Shown here piece by piece: positions 26,895-36,340 of a stretch of DNA of 64,000 bases. The translations under genes and the position numbers were made by a program. The notes beneath the pieces were generated by a model. The model was not told where the DNA came from and ran no database searches. It worked only from the letters and a program-made list of their open reading frames with translations. Source of the stretch: an uncultured Bacteroidales bacterium (GTDB lineage: Bacteria > Bacteroidota > Bacteroidia > Bacteroidales > Muribaculaceae); NCBI GenBank assembly GCA_905210435.1, contig CAJLWO010000005.1, positions 1-64,000 of the forward strand, in the 5' to 3' direction. Position 1 is the stretch's first letter. Each line of letters opens with the position of its first letter.

Positions 26895-28610
26895 ATGACA
26901 ATCAACCATATATCACAGATATGCATCGCGTTGCTCGCAGGGGTGGCAGCCGTATCGTGCGACAAGGACGGTGACATGCTGACCATCAATACGAACGACG
27001 ATGTCACTGTGGACAGTTCGTCGAAGGATATTGTGCTTGACTACAATAACCTGAAAGGGCTTGCGCTGACCCTCAACTGGGATGAAAACGGAAACCTGAC
27101 ACTGAGCAATCCTGCAGTAGCGCTCCCCGACGGCGTACTTACCAACAGCGTGGAGATGTCGCTCTCATCGGATTTCAGCAACGCAGTCAGCACCGCCATA
27201 GCCGACGGCCGGTATTCATGCCAGTTCACCGTCGAGGAACTCAACTCGGTGATGAGCCGACTCGGAGTCGAGGGTGGCGAGCGCGCCGAAGTGTTCATCA
27301 GAATAAAGACCGTAGTCGGCAAGAACATCGACCCGACGTACAGCAACGTACTGAGCATTTTCGTGACGCCTTACCGTATAGACATGAGCGTGGCCTACGT
27401 GCTCGACAAGAACCAGGAGATGACGACGAGGACACTCATGTCGCCGACTGAGAACGGCATCTACGAAGGATTCACCGGAGTAAACGGCTGGGAGAACTGG
27501 TACATGAAGGACGCCACGGGAGTCATCTGGGGCAACTCGGCCACCGCAGGCACATTCGCAGTGTCATCACTCGCGCTTGAGGACAAGATATACAATTTCT
27601 GGTATCCCGGCACGGCAGGCTGCTATTACACAGTAGTCAACACCGTGGAAATGTGGTGGAGCGCACTGCTGATACCTCAGCTGACGGTATCGGGCGACAT
27701 CGAGGGCACAATGGAATTCGACCGTAAGGCCAACGAATGGAAGATGACCGTCGACACAGAGGCCGGGACCAAGAACATCACCATTGCAGGCACAGGCACG
27801 CTCTATGACATGTCGACCGGCGACAAGGATTCGTCAATCAACAAACCGGTGGCACTCAGCGGCACAGCCGACAACCTCAGCTACACCGAGAGCGCTTCGA
27901 CAGTGGCAGTCAATGTGACAGCGTCGGGCAAGCAGGTGATGAAGCTGACCATGGTAAATCCGCTTCAGTGGGCTGTAACGTTCGAGGCTGAATCGGTTGA
28001 ACCCGTAGAACCGGCCAAACCGACCCTGTATATCTCGGGACATGACGACGCCGTATCGGGCAAATGGCATTTCAACCACTTCCTTCGCCTCTACAACGAG
28101 GAGGAAACCGCATACGCAGGCGGCGTATATTTCGCATCGAAATGGGGCTACAAGCTCTATAAGGAATCGGGCAACTGGGACGATGCGTGGGGATTCGGCG
28201 GAGAAGGCGACGCAATGGGCGGCAACCTGAAATTCGGCGCCAAGACCAATATTCCGGCACCCGAGGAGGGACTGTACATACTGAACGTAGGTATCGACGC
28301 CCTGAAATATGAGGTCACTGCCGTCAATACTGTATGCTACTCCGGACTTAACGATGACTGGACCAAGATGCCGATGACGCAGTCGGAGACACCGGGCGTA
28401 TTCACCGCCGTGGTTGAAAAGAAAGCCGAGACACCGTGGGGTGTCAAAATCCTCATCAACGAAAGCTGGGACGTATGTTTCGGCGGAGGTGACGGAGTGC
28501 TCCTTTACGGCCATGACGGATTTGACGGGGACAACGCGCTTGCCAACGGGTCATATCTGCTGACCGTGGACCTTATCAACAGCACGTACTCATACTCCGA
28601 AGTCCAATAA
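26895..28610 (+). CDS. SusE/SusF-like surface glycan-binding lipoprotein
   Basis: A 571-residue lipoprotein (signal ending AVSC, Cys22). About residues 30-165 resemble the SusE N-terminal domain (VLDYNNLKGLALTLNW, VEMSLSSDFS). The rest consists of repeated beta-sandwich modules as in SusE/SusF-type binding proteins, the last around residues 380-571 with CYSGLNDDWTKMPM and the YLLTVDLINSTYSYSE ending. Such proteins hold polysaccharide at the surface without catalysis. The equivalent position in the known Bacteroides galactan locus is also a glycan-binding protein, so beta-1,4-galactan is the likely ligand. It is the third gene of the susCD operon. Confidence 0.85.
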   Translation: MTINHISQICIALLAGVAAVSCDKDGDMLTINTNDDVTVDSSSKDIVLDYNNLKGLALTLNWDENGNLTLSNPAVALPDGVLTNSVEMSLSSDFSNAVSTAIADGRYSCQFTVEELNSVMSRLGVEGGERAEVFIRIKTVVGKNIDPTYSNVLSIFVTPYRIDMSVAYVLDKNQEMTTRTLMSPTENGIYEGFTGVNGWENWYMKDATGVIWGNSATAGTFAVSSLALEDKIYNFWYPGTAGCYYTVVNTVEMWWSALLIPQLTVSGDIEGTMEFDRKANEWKMTVDTEAGTKNITIAGTGTLYDMSTGDKDSSINKPVALSGTADNLSYTESASTVAVNVTASGKQVMKLTMVNPLQWAVTFEAESVEPVEPAKPTLYISGHDDAVSGKWHFNHFLRLYNEEETAYAGGVYFASKWGYKLYKESGNWDDAWGFGGEGDAMGGNLKFGAKTNIPAPEEGLYILNVGIDALKYEVTAVNTVCYSGLNDDWTKMPMTQSETPGVFTAVVEKKAETPWGVKILINESWDVCFGGGDGVLLYGHDGFDGDNALANGSYLLTVDLINSTYSYSEVQ

Positions 28611-28646
28611 CTTTTTCCGCGACAGTATTTCTCCGCGAGTGTTTTT

Positions 28647-28716
28647 CCGCGGTTAAAAACCGCGGCCACTACCCTACAGCGAGAGGGTGTCTGACAATAA
28701 AAGTTAAACACCCTCT
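28647..28716. repeat. two intergenic hairpins between the SusE/F-like gene and the first GH53 gene
   Basis: CCGCGGTT/AACCGCGG (28647-28665, 3-base loop) and AGAGGGTGT/ACACCCTCT (28682-28716, 17-base loop) are perfect stems in a 214-bp gap. Neither is followed by a T-run on the plus strand, so they are not clear terminators; they may process or attenuate the message between the surface genes and the enzymes. A TTTCTCCGCG-like word is repeated three times just upstream. Confidence 0.5.
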
Positions 28717-28824
28717 AAAAAAAATATAACGTCCGGATAGTTAGCGAAAAACGATATAATAAGTAAATGCCGTCAGCCGTTACTTTTTACGGTATATATT
28801 GATAAAAAAACGTTCTGAATAATA

Positions 28825-29871
28825 ATGAAAAAAATGACAAAAATATTTGCATCCATGGCGCTTGCCCTTTCTGCAGCGGCCGTTACGGGGTGCAGCGAGG
28901 ACAGCCCGGTGAGCAATCCGGTGCCCGATAACAAACCTATTGAAATCGAACGCGGCACATACGCCAAGGGAGCCGATGTGAGCTGGCTTACGCAGATGGA
29001 AGCCGAGGGGGAAAAATTCTTCGCTCCCGACGGCACACAGACGGAATGCATGGAGCTTCTCAAAAAGCATTGCGGTGTCAATGCCATACGTCTGCGCGTA
29101 TGGGTCAATCCCAAAGAAGGATGGAACAATGTCGACGACGTGCTTGTCAAGGCACGGCGCGCCAACTCGCTCGGGCTGCGCCTGATGATTGACTTCCATT
29201 TCTCCGACACCTGGGCCGATCCCGGCAAGCAGGAGACTCCGGCAGCCTGGGCCGACCTCGACATGAGCGGTCTTAAGTCAGCCGTGACATCGCATGTCAA
29301 CGAAATGCTGTCGGGCCTGGCAGCCTACGGCATTGAGCCGGAATGGGTGCAGATAGGCAACGAGACAACGCCGGGGATGCTCTTCCCGTTAGGGTCGATT
29401 GACAATCCCGCGAATTTCTCCGAACTCGTATCGACAGGATATGATGCCGTCAAGGCGGTGTTCCCCAACGCATCGGTCATCGTACATCTTGACAAGGGCA
29501 ATGACCAATGGCGCTACGACCGCATATTCGGCGCGATCAAGGCCAATGGCGGGAAATATGACATGATAGGAATGTCGTTCTATCCCGATGCCGATAGCTG
29601 GAAAAGCACTACCGACGACCTGATTGCCAACATCAGCTATGTCACCGCCACCTACGGCAAGCCCGTGATGATATGCGAAGTGGGAATGGACTACCGTGAG
29701 GCCGACGCCTGCAAGGCAATGCTCACCGACATAATCGCCCGCACCGCATCGCTCGATGTCAAAGGCATATTCTACTGGGAGCCGCAGGCTCCGGCGGGAT
29801 ACAACGGCGGATACAAGAAAGGGTGCTTCGAGAACGGAATGCCTACCGTGGCACTTGACGCATTCAAATAA
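28825..29871 (+). CDS. GH53 endo-beta-1,4-galactanase, lipoprotein (copy 1)
   Basis: A 348-residue glycoside hydrolase family 53 enzyme, which cuts internal beta-1,4 bonds of galactan and arabinogalactan I. A lipobox (VTGC, Cys23) indicates a membrane lipoprotein, probably surface exposed. The catalytic pair is visible: acid/base Glu180 in WVQIGNE and nucleophile Glu285 in ICEVG. Other family motifs are RLRVWVNPKEGWN and DFHFSDTWADPGKQ. It is followed 21 bases later by a close paralogue with the same domain and no extra modules. The two may differ in location or in chain-length preference. Confidence 0.93.
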   Translation: MKKMTKIFASMALALSAAAVTGCSEDSPVSNPVPDNKPIEIERGTYAKGADVSWLTQMEAEGEKFFAPDGTQTECMELLKKHCGVNAIRLRVWVNPKEGWNNVDDVLVKARRANSLGLRLMIDFHFSDTWADPGKQETPAAWADLDMSGLKSAVTSHVNEMLSGLAAYGIEPEWVQIGNETTPGMLFPLGSIDNPANFSELVSTGYDAVKAVFPNASVIVHLDKGNDQWRYDRIFGAIKANGGKYDMIGMSFYPDADSWKSTTDDLIANISYVTATYGKPVMICEVGMDYREADACKAMLTDIIARTASLDVKGIFYWEPQAPAGYNGGYKKGCFENGMPTVALDAFK

Positions 29872-29892
29872 TAACCCACTATACAGACAACC

Positions 29893-30966
29893 ATGAAATA
29901 TACATCAATAATCATATCGGCACTGGTTTTGTCGGCAACGGTATTGTCATGCTCCGGAAAGCAGGACAAGGACAATGCGGAGCCGACACCGGCCGAGAAG
30001 AATGTAAAGGAAACGGGCTTCGCATTGGGTGCCGACGTAAGCTGGGTAACAGAAATGGAAGCCAACGGACAGAAGTTCTATACTCCGGGGACAGAACGCC
30101 GCGAGATGGAATGCATGCAGCTGCTGCGCGACTATTGCGGCGTCAACTCGATACGTCTGCGCGTATGGGTCAATCCCAAAGACGGCTGGAACAATATAGC
30201 CGATGTGGTAAAAAAGGCGGTGCGCGCCGACAGCCTCGGGCTGCGCACGATGATTGACTTCCACTTCTCCGACACATGGGCCGACCCGGGGCACCAGGAG
30301 ATGCCGGAAGCATGGAAAGAACTGTCGTTTGACGACCTGACCAAGGCGGTAGGAAACCATGTCACCGAGACACTTACGGCGCTGAAGAAAGTAGGCGTCA
30401 CTCCCGAATGGGTGCAGGTGGGCAACGAGACCACTCCGGGCATGATGCTTCCGGCAGGTTCCGTCGACAATCCCGAACAGCTCACACGACTGAACAACGC
30501 CGGCTACGATGCCGTTAAAGGAGTGTTTCCCGACGCCAAAGTTATCGTGCATCTTGACGGCGGCAATGACCGTGAGCGTTACGACCGCATGTTTGACATA
30601 CTTGAAGCCAACGGCGGGAAGTATGACATGATAGGCATGTCGCTCTATCCGTACTGGGCCGAGCAGGCCGGCGAGACCGGCGGCTGGGAAAAGGTCGTGA
30701 ATGACTGCATAGCCAATGTGGAGCATTGCCGCGAGAAATACGGCAAACCTGTGATGATATGCGAAATCGGCGCGCCCTACAACGAGCCGGAGCAGACAAA
30801 GGCACTTATCGAAAAGGCGCTTACAGCCAACGTCGAAGGCGTGTTCTACTGGGAACCGGAAGCCCCCGGCGGATATAACGGCGGATACCAGCTCGGATGC
30901 TTCGACAACGACTCCCCGACGATTGCCCTTGATGCATTTGTGGAATATAAGAATAAAAACAAATGA
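29893..30966 (+). CDS. GH53 endo-beta-1,4-galactanase, lipoprotein (copy 2)
   Basis: A 357-residue GH53 enzyme, clearly a tandem duplicate of the preceding gene: it shares RLRVWVNP, DFHFSDTWADPG, WVQVGNETTPGM and the C-terminal FYWEPEAPGGYNGGY. Acid/base is Glu179 and nucleophile Glu291 (ICEIG). The lipobox is VLSC (Cys20). Relative to copy 1 it differs mostly in the linker after the lipid anchor and in the YPYWAEQAGETGGWEK loop near the active site, which may alter substrate fit. Its last four bases (ATGA) contain the start of the GH2 gene, so the two are translationally coupled. Confidence 0.93.
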   Translation: MKYTSIIISALVLSATVLSCSGKQDKDNAEPTPAEKNVKETGFALGADVSWVTEMEANGQKFYTPGTERREMECMQLLRDYCGVNSIRLRVWVNPKDGWNNIADVVKKAVRADSLGLRTMIDFHFSDTWADPGHQEMPEAWKELSFDDLTKAVGNHVTETLTALKKVGVTPEWVQVGNETTPGMMLPAGSVDNPEQLTRLNNAGYDAVKGVFPDAKVIVHLDGGNDRERYDRMFDILEANGGKYDMIGMSLYPYWAEQAGETGGWEKVVNDCIANVEHCREKYGKPVMICEIGAPYNEPEQTKALIEKALTANVEGVFYWEPEAPGGYNGGYQLGCFDNDSPTIALDAFVEYKNKNK

Positions 30967-33398
30967 AAGTAATAAAAACAATATCTGCGATGGCTCTTTC
31001 GGGAGCCATCGCTTTCACCGCCTACGGCGAGAGAAGAGTCACTACCCTCAACGACGGCTGGGAATTCAAAAAAGGTGATGCAGCCGCCGAAAGCGCGTGG
31101 CAGAAAGTAAGGATACCGCACGACTGGGCCATATACGGACCGTTCGACCGCGACAACGATCTCCAGAAAGTGGCGGTCGAACAGAACGGCGAGACGGAGG
31201 AAACGGTAAAGACGGGACGAACAGGCGGCCTTCCTTTCATAGGGAAAGGAACGTACCGCACGACATTTGAAGTGCCCGATACCGCGAGACGCAACGTAGC
31301 GCTTGTGTTTGACGGCGCTATGAGCAACGCGCATGTAAAGGTCAACGGCAAAGAGGTGGCTTACTGGCCATACGGATACAATTCGTTTTACGCCGATGTG
31401 ACCGATGCGGTGAAGCCCGGCGACAACGATATGGTCGTGGAGCTGGAGAATTTCGAGCGCGCGTCGCGATGGTATCCCGGTGCGGGACTGTACCGCAATG
31501 TCCATCTGGTAAATACAGACAGGGTGCATATACCTACATGGGGCACATTTGTCACAACGCCCGATGTGTCGGCCAAGGAAGCCTCGGTAAGCCTTGCCAT
31601 AGAGATTGAGGGAGCACGGAAGGGGGAAAAGATTGACGTTACGACTGAAATCATCAATCCCGAGGGTAAGGTCGTGGCCCGCAACGATGCGCCGTATATA
31701 GCCCACGGGCAAAAGCATACGCAGAATTTCCTCGTAGTCAATCCTCAATTGTGGAGTCCCGAATCCCCTGCGCTTTATACCGCACGGACGACATTGAAAG
31801 TCGACGGTAAGGATGTCGACAGCTATGACACGCGGTTCGGTATAAGGAAACTTGAGTATATCCCCGAGAAAGGATTTTTCCTCAACGGCGAGCCTACGAA
31901 ATTCAAGGGCGTGTGCAACCACCATGACCTCGGACCGCTCGGCGCGGCCGTGAACCGTTCGGCACTCCGCCATCAGATAGCGCTGCTCAAGGATATGGGG
32001 GCCAACGCCATACGCACATCCCACAATATGCCGGCACCGGAGCTTGTGGAGCTGTGCGACGAAATGGGCATGATGCTGATGATAGAACCGTTTGACGACT
32101 GGAGTTTCCGTCCGAAATCGCCCAACGGCTACGGACGTTTCTTCACCGAATGGGCCGAGCGCGACATCACGAATATGGTGAAGCATTACCGCAACAATCC
32201 GTCGGTGGTAATGTGGTCGATAGGCAACGAGGTGCCGAGCCAGTGGGGACCTGACGGCGTGCAGGAACTCGTCATGCTCCAGGATATGATAAAGGGTCTC
32301 GACACCACGCGTCCCGTGACCTGCGGCATGGACCAGATAGGCGCCGTGCTCGACAACGGGTTTGCAGCGTCGCTTGATATTCCGGGATTCAACTACAAGC
32401 CGCAATATTACGAGAAAGCGTACGGGATGCTGCCGCAGCGCATGATACTGGGGTCGGAAACGGCATCGACGGTATCGTCGCGCGGCGTGTATCATTTTCC
32501 CGTATCATTCGAGAACGAGCACAATCAGGTAGTACATCCCGACAATCAGTCATCGAGCTATGACAATGAGAGCTGCTTCTGGTCGAACACGCCCGACATC
32601 GATTTCTACATGGACGAACAGCCGTGGGTATTGGGTCAGTTCGTATGGACAGGCTTCGATTACTTGGGCGAACCGTCGCCTTACGATACCGATGCATGGC
32701 CGAGCCACAGTTCGGTGTTCGGTATAATCGATCTCGCATCGCTCCCCAAGGACCGTTATTATCTCTACCGCTCGCAGTGGAACAAAGATGACGCCACGCT
32801 CCACGTGCTTCCGCACTGGAACTGGAAAGGACGCGAGGGGGAAGTGACTCCGGTGTTCGTATATACGTCGTATCCCAAGGCCGAGCTTTTCATCAACGGC
32901 AAGAGCCGGGGCGTGCGCGAGAAAAATGACTCCACGCTCCAGACGCGTTACCGCCTGATGTGGAACGAGACGCGTTATGAGCCGGGCGAACTCAAAGTAG
33001 TGGCCTATGACAAAGATGGTAATCGTGCCGCCGAGAAGATTGTCAAGACTGCAGGCAAGCCGCATCAACTTGTCGTTACTTCCAATACCGACAAGTTGGC
33101 AGCCAACGGCGATGACCTCGCCTACCTCACCGTGCAGGTGGCTGACAAAGATGGTAATATCGTACCGACCGACAGCCGCCGCGTCAAGTTCAACGTGACG
33201 GGCGCGGGCAGTTTCGAGGCAACGGCCAACGGCGACCCGACATGCGTACTGCCGTTCCAGAATGCGGAAATGGATCTGTTCAGCGGTGCAGCCACGGCCA
33301 TAGTGAGAAGCGGCGCGCAACCGGGCGAGATTAAATTCACCGTATCGGCCAAAGGCGTTAAACCCGCAACGTATACAATAAAGGTAGTCAACGAGTAA
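30963..33398 (+). CDS. GH2 beta-galactosidase
   Basis: An 811-residue family GH2 enzyme with a signal peptide (about 1-22), hence periplasmic. It has the usual order: N-terminal sugar-binding jelly-roll (WEFKKGDAAAESAWQKVRIPHDW), immunoglobulin-like domain, TIM barrel with acid/base Glu423 in WSIGNEVP and nucleophile Glu499 in ILGSETAST, then C-terminal beta domains (DUF4982-like and an Ig-like end with TVQVADKDGNIVP). It should release galactose from oligosaccharides produced by the GH53 enzymes. The ATG overlaps the GH53 stop by 4 bases. It closes the galactan operon. Confidence 0.92.
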   Translation: MKVIKTISAMALSGAIAFTAYGERRVTTLNDGWEFKKGDAAAESAWQKVRIPHDWAIYGPFDRDNDLQKVAVEQNGETEETVKTGRTGGLPFIGKGTYRTTFEVPDTARRNVALVFDGAMSNAHVKVNGKEVAYWPYGYNSFYADVTDAVKPGDNDMVVELENFERASRWYPGAGLYRNVHLVNTDRVHIPTWGTFVTTPDVSAKEASVSLAIEIEGARKGEKIDVTTEIINPEGKVVARNDAPYIAHGQKHTQNFLVVNPQLWSPESPALYTARTTLKVDGKDVDSYDTRFGIRKLEYIPEKGFFLNGEPTKFKGVCNHHDLGPLGAAVNRSALRHQIALLKDMGANAIRTSHNMPAPELVELCDEMGMMLMIEPFDDWSFRPKSPNGYGRFFTEWAERDITNMVKHYRNNPSVVMWSIGNEVPSQWGPDGVQELVMLQDMIKGLDTTRPVTCGMDQIGAVLDNGFAASLDIPGFNYKPQYYEKAYGMLPQRMILGSETASTVSSRGVYHFPVSFENEHNQVVHPDNQSSSYDNESCFWSNTPDIDFYMDEQPWVLGQFVWTGFDYLGEPSPYDTDAWPSHSSVFGIIDLASLPKDRYYLYRSQWNKDDATLHVLPHWNWKGREGEVTPVFVYTSYPKAELFINGKSRGVREKNDSTLQTRYRLMWNETRYEPGELKVVAYDKDGNRAAEKIVKTAGKPHQLVVTSNTDKLAANGDDLAYLTVQVADKDGNIVPTDSRRVKFNVTGAGSFEATANGDPTCVLPFQNAEMDLFSGAATAIVRSGAQPGEIKFTVSAKGVKPATYTIKVVNE

Positions 33399-33414
33399 GT
33401 CTTCAATAGTATAT

Positions 33415-33469
33415 ATAGTTATACGAAGGTATTGCAGTATTTCAAATTGCACTACCTTCGTATAACTAT
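33415..33469. terminator. perfect 17-bp inverted repeat between convergent genes
   Basis: Arms 33415-33431 (ATAGTTATACGAAGGTA) and 33453-33469 are exact complements around a 21-base loop. It lies 16 bases after the GH2 stop and 75 bases after the stop of the convergent AlbA_2 gene, as expected for a bidirectional terminator. Confidence 0.55.
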
Positions 33470-33544
33470 GTATAGGCTATAAATTCTAAAAAACTATTAC
33501 AAATAAGCTATTAGCCTATTAATCAAAGGGCTATATTTTTCAAA

Positions 33545-35185
33545 TTAACTATTCTTAATAAAGTCATATAATGTACCTCTCCCTCTACCAGTCTTACTAA
33601 GTACCAATCCGACAAGTTTTTCAATTTTCGTACGCACCTGTTTAATTGTCAATTCATTTTCCCACGTATGGACAAACGATGACATTGATTTTGGTCCATT
33701 TTCAAGTAAATAGTATAGACGCCTCATAGTATCAGCATCTACATGGCCTCTCAATACGAATGTATTATACTCGAAATATCCGTTTCCCATAATATAACCT
33801 AACACCGGGTGTTTAAGAATAATTCCTTCTTTTAACAACCGTTTAAGAGAGCGTTCATATACTCGGCTTCCATCCTTATTAAGTATTGAGTATATGGTAA
33901 GCAAATCAAAAGTATTGAGGTGTTCCTCGGGTCTACGTTCTGCTTTGAGGGCATGAAGATACCTTCGCAGTTGAGGATTAATTATTTTGGATTCGATGCG
34001 CAATTTAACTTGAAAATCATCGGATTCACTATAATCCGGCAATGAACGACCTTCTGTAATACAATTTGAGAACATTATATCCACACCTTGACCGGAGCGC
34101 TCTATCAAACCGGCTCTTTCGATTACCTCAGCCAATCTTCTGCTACGAGGAGAACTATTAACTGTCAATATATTACTTAGGTTTACTCCATAGGGAAACC
34201 CTCCGGAATTGGAAACTTCCAATGCTTCGGGAGACACTTTAACCAAAATATCTCCGCCCATTTGGAAACTACGGTGTTGTATGCTATTTAGAATGGCCTC
34301 ACGAATCGTTTCTTCCGAATAAGATGGCACATCTATAATACGCGGAAAATCTTCAATGTGAAGGAGTGGATTTACAGCATCCTGATTTATGTAATTCCAG
34401 ATTTTGTCTATTCCTGTAAATAATGGTTCACAAAATTCCTGACGCGCAGAATAACGGATCTGGTTTTCTGATATTCTGTATTCAACGACCAAATTATTCT
34501 GAGGTATATATTTCTTTATGGCTTCACTTTTACCCAAAAGTATCAAAGCTGCATAAGTAATACCATCATCAGAGACAAGACCTAAATCGGAAAGCAATTG
34601 TTCCGTAGTATAATTAAGAATATTTTGATTCTGCCTTTTCTGATGAATTAATTTCCTCATATTAGCAATTGCTTCATCAGATAAATCTCCAATAGTCAAC
34701 CCTTTGCATATTCGGGCAGAGAAATCAGGATCCTGTTCCTGAAGAATTGAAAAATATTCCTGATCGTCCATTTCCCGCAGACTTTCTCCTACCCGCATCA
34801 AAGGAACACCTTCAAATCGAAGTGCCTTACCTATTGGTCGTGAGGGAATATTAATTACAAGTACGCGATTATTACATTTATCGTAAAGTTCTTCGCAATG
34901 AACACGTATATAAAGGCGATTGTATATCTCATCCTCAAGATGTCCGACTTCATTCATTGCGAAATCAGTTCCAACGACTTCATGGGGAAGTTTATCCGAC
35001 ATACCAAGAACCAACCGTCCGCCTCTTTCATTTGCAAGTGCGACGACATATCCCAAAACACATCTCCGTCTGTCCTTTGCTTCAACATGTTTCCCCCCTG
35101 CAAACGGATAATTATGTTTCGCTTCTTTAAATTCAATATGATCTTCACGTTCCCGTAAAGTCGAAAGATAAGATATTTCGGTCAT
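33545..35185 (-). CDS. AlbA_2-domain (Schlafen-like) putative transcriptional regulator / ATP-binding protein
   Basis: A 546-residue protein. Residues about 15-150 form an AlbA_2 (Schlafen-type) domain (DHIEFKEAKHN, VVALANERGGRLVLGM). About 270-400 resembles the GHKL-type ATPase domain often attached to it (EETIREAILNSIQHRSF, then EVSNSGGFPYGV and IERAGLIERSGQG). The C-terminal winged-helix-like part follows. Such proteins are annotated as ATP-dependent DNA helicase-related or transcriptional regulators and are frequent in mobile or defence-associated regions; the actual role is unknown. Both gene and flanks (33.4-35.4 kb) are much more AT-rich than the neighbours, pointing to horizontal acquisition. 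It is a single gene convergent with the galactan operon. Confidence 0.75.
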   Translation of the reverse strand: MTEISYLSTLREREDHIEFKEAKHNYPFAGGKHVEAKDRRRCVLGYVVALANERGGRLVLGMSDKLPHEVVGTDFAMNEVGHLEDEIYNRLYIRVHCEELYDKCNNRVLVINIPSRPIGKALRFEGVPLMRVGESLREMDDQEYFSILQEQDPDFSARICKGLTIGDLSDEAIANMRKLIHQKRQNQNILNYTTEQLLSDLGLVSDDGITYAALILLGKSEAIKKYIPQNNLVVEYRISENQIRYSARQEFCEPLFTGIDKIWNYINQDAVNPLLHIEDFPRIIDVPSYSEETIREAILNSIQHRSFQMGGDILVKVSPEALEVSNSGGFPYGVNLSNILTVNSSPRSRRLAEVIERAGLIERSGQGVDIMFSNCITEGRSLPDYSESDDFQVKLRIESKIINPQLRRYLHALKAERRPEEHLNTFDLLTIYSILNKDGSRVYERSLKRLLKEGIILKHPVLGYIMGNGYFEYNTFVLRGHVDADTMRRLYYLLENGPKSMSSFVHTWENELTIKQVRTKIEKLVGLVLSKTGRGRGTLYDFIKNS

Positions 35186-35200
35186 AAATTCATATTTTTA

Positions 35201-35231
35201 CAAAAATAGCACATTTATTCCAATTGGCCAA
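35201..35231 (-). promoter_or_regulatory. promoter with palindromic -33 region for the AlbA_2 gene
   Basis: Minus-strand TTG (35229-35231), 20 bases, TATTTTTG (35201-35208) fits the Bacteroidetes promoter. The -33 box lies inside a perfect 12-bp palindrome AATTGGCCAATT (35222-35233), a plausible autoregulatory operator. Confidence 0.55.
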
Positions 35232-35363
35232 TTATCATGTTCAAAATTCCAAAATATTGCAATAAAACCCACTATATTATTTATAATGAGAGGGCTATAT
35301 TTTAATACACCTTAATAAAAATTTAGTATATAAAACCATGTAAAATCGGTATTATATAACAAG

Positions 35364-35405
35364 CTCCCTTAAAATCGCTGAAAATCCTGCACAATTTTAA
35401 GGGAG
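35364..35405. terminator. inverted repeat downstream of thiD
   Basis: CTCCCTTAAAAT (35364-35375) and ATTTTAAGGGAG (35394-35405) are perfect complements with an 18-base loop. It lies 35 bases after the thiD stop on the minus strand and probably ends the thiamine operon. The rest of the gap up to the AlbA_2 promoter is AT-rich and shows no gene. Confidence 0.5.
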
Positions 35406-35439
35406 TTAATACTATTATCTATTTTTAATGATAGAGTTG

Positions 35440-36258
35440 TCAGGCGGGCCAGAGGGCGTGGAAGTGGTTTACGGGGCCGTGGCCTTTGCCTATTTGGTAG
35501 GAGGCGCCGGAGGTGATGGCGGCGGAGAGGTAGGATTTGGCTGTGCGGACGGCGTCGTCGAGGGTGGCGCCTTTGGCGAGGCATGCGGCTATTGCGGAGG
35601 AGAGGGTGCAGCCGGTGCCGTGGGTGTTGCGGGTGTCGACGCGTGGGGCGGAGAGGCGCATCACTTTGCCTGTCTCGGCGTTGTAGAAGATGTCGACAAG
35701 GGTATCGTTCTCGAGATGGCCCGCTTTGAGCATTACGGAGACATCGCCGGAGACTTTGGAGAGGGCTATGGCGGCGTCCTCAAACTGGTCCTGGCTGTCG
35801 ATGGTCTGACCGAGCAGCAATGAGGCTTCGGGCAGATTGGGAGTTATGATACGGCTATACGGGATGAGCACCGAGCGCAGGGTCTCGACGGCCTCGGGGA
35901 GGAGGAGCGGGTCGCCGGAGGTGGCTACCATCACGGGGTCGAGTACGATATTGCGTACGTCGGGGTATTGTGCGAGGGTGTCGCGGACGGTGTTGATCAG
36001 TTCGGAGTCGTGGAGCATACCGATTTTGACAGCGTCGACGCCGAGGTCGTCGATGACGGAGCGTATCTGGCCGGCGACGAACTGTGCGGGCACGGGGTGT
36101 ACGCCGTAGACGCCCTGAGTGTTTTCATCGACAAGGGCGACGATGGCGGATGCGCCGTAGACACCGAGAGCCGAGAATGTTTTGAGGTCGGCCTGCATGC
36201 CGGCTCCCCCGGAGGGGTCGCTGCCGGCTATGGTGAGTGCTATGGGGTATTTTTTCAT
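35440..36258 (-). CDS. thiD: Hydroxymethylpyrimidine/phosphomethylpyrimidine kinase ThiD
   Basis: A 272-residue ribokinase-fold kinase that phosphorylates HMP and HMP-phosphate to HMP-pyrophosphate, the pyrimidine precursor of thiamine. Motifs: ALTIAGSDPSGGAGMQADLKTF at the start, LDPVMVATSGDPLL, and the anion-hole segment DTRNTHGTGCTLSSAIAACLA near the C-terminus. Length is typical of the single-domain enzyme. It is the last gene of the thiamine operon, 82 bases after tenA; that gap contains a 9-bp tandem repeat array. Confidence 0.93.
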   Translation of the reverse strand: MKKYPIALTIAGSDPSGGAGMQADLKTFSALGVYGASAIVALVDENTQGVYGVHPVPAQFVAGQIRSVIDDLGVDAVKIGMLHDSELINTVRDTLAQYPDVRNIVLDPVMVATSGDPLLLPEAVETLRSVLIPYSRIITPNLPEASLLLGQTIDSQDQFEDAAIALSKVSGDVSVMLKAGHLENDTLVDIFYNAETGKVMRLSAPRVDTRNTHGTGCTLSSAIAACLAKGATLDDAVRTAKSYLSAAITSGASYQIGKGHGPVNHFHALWPA

Positions 36259-36275
36259 TTTTTCAGGTGCTTTTG

Positions 36276-36320
36276 GTCGGACGAGTCGGACAGGTCTGAC
36301 CGGTCGGACAAGTCGGACTT
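36276..36320. repeat. 9-bp tandem repeat GTCNGACNN, five units
   Basis: Five consecutive 9-base units (GTCGGACGA, GTCGGACAG, GTCTGACCG, GTCGGACAA, GTCGGACTT) fill most of the tenA-thiD gap. Each unit has the dyad GTCNGAC. A second array of the same unit lies at 56084-56150. Confidence 0.85.
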
Positions 36321-36340
36321 TGAGTGAGACTTCGGGAGGA

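Noticed and set aside
30846..32495. Long open frame (549 codons) on the minus strand
   Set aside because: It is antisense to the GH2 gene, with composition typical of shadow frames in codon-biased GC-rich genes and no recognisable domain or signal.
33415..33469. Similarity of the inverted repeat arms to a Cre recombinase site
   Set aside because: Only about nine bases match and the spacer is 21 bases instead of 8; a terminator between convergent genes explains it better.
35968..36327. Frame with a Ser-Asp-Lys/Arg rich tail
   Set aside because: The tail is just the 9-bp DNA repeat read as protein, antisense to thiD; not a gene.
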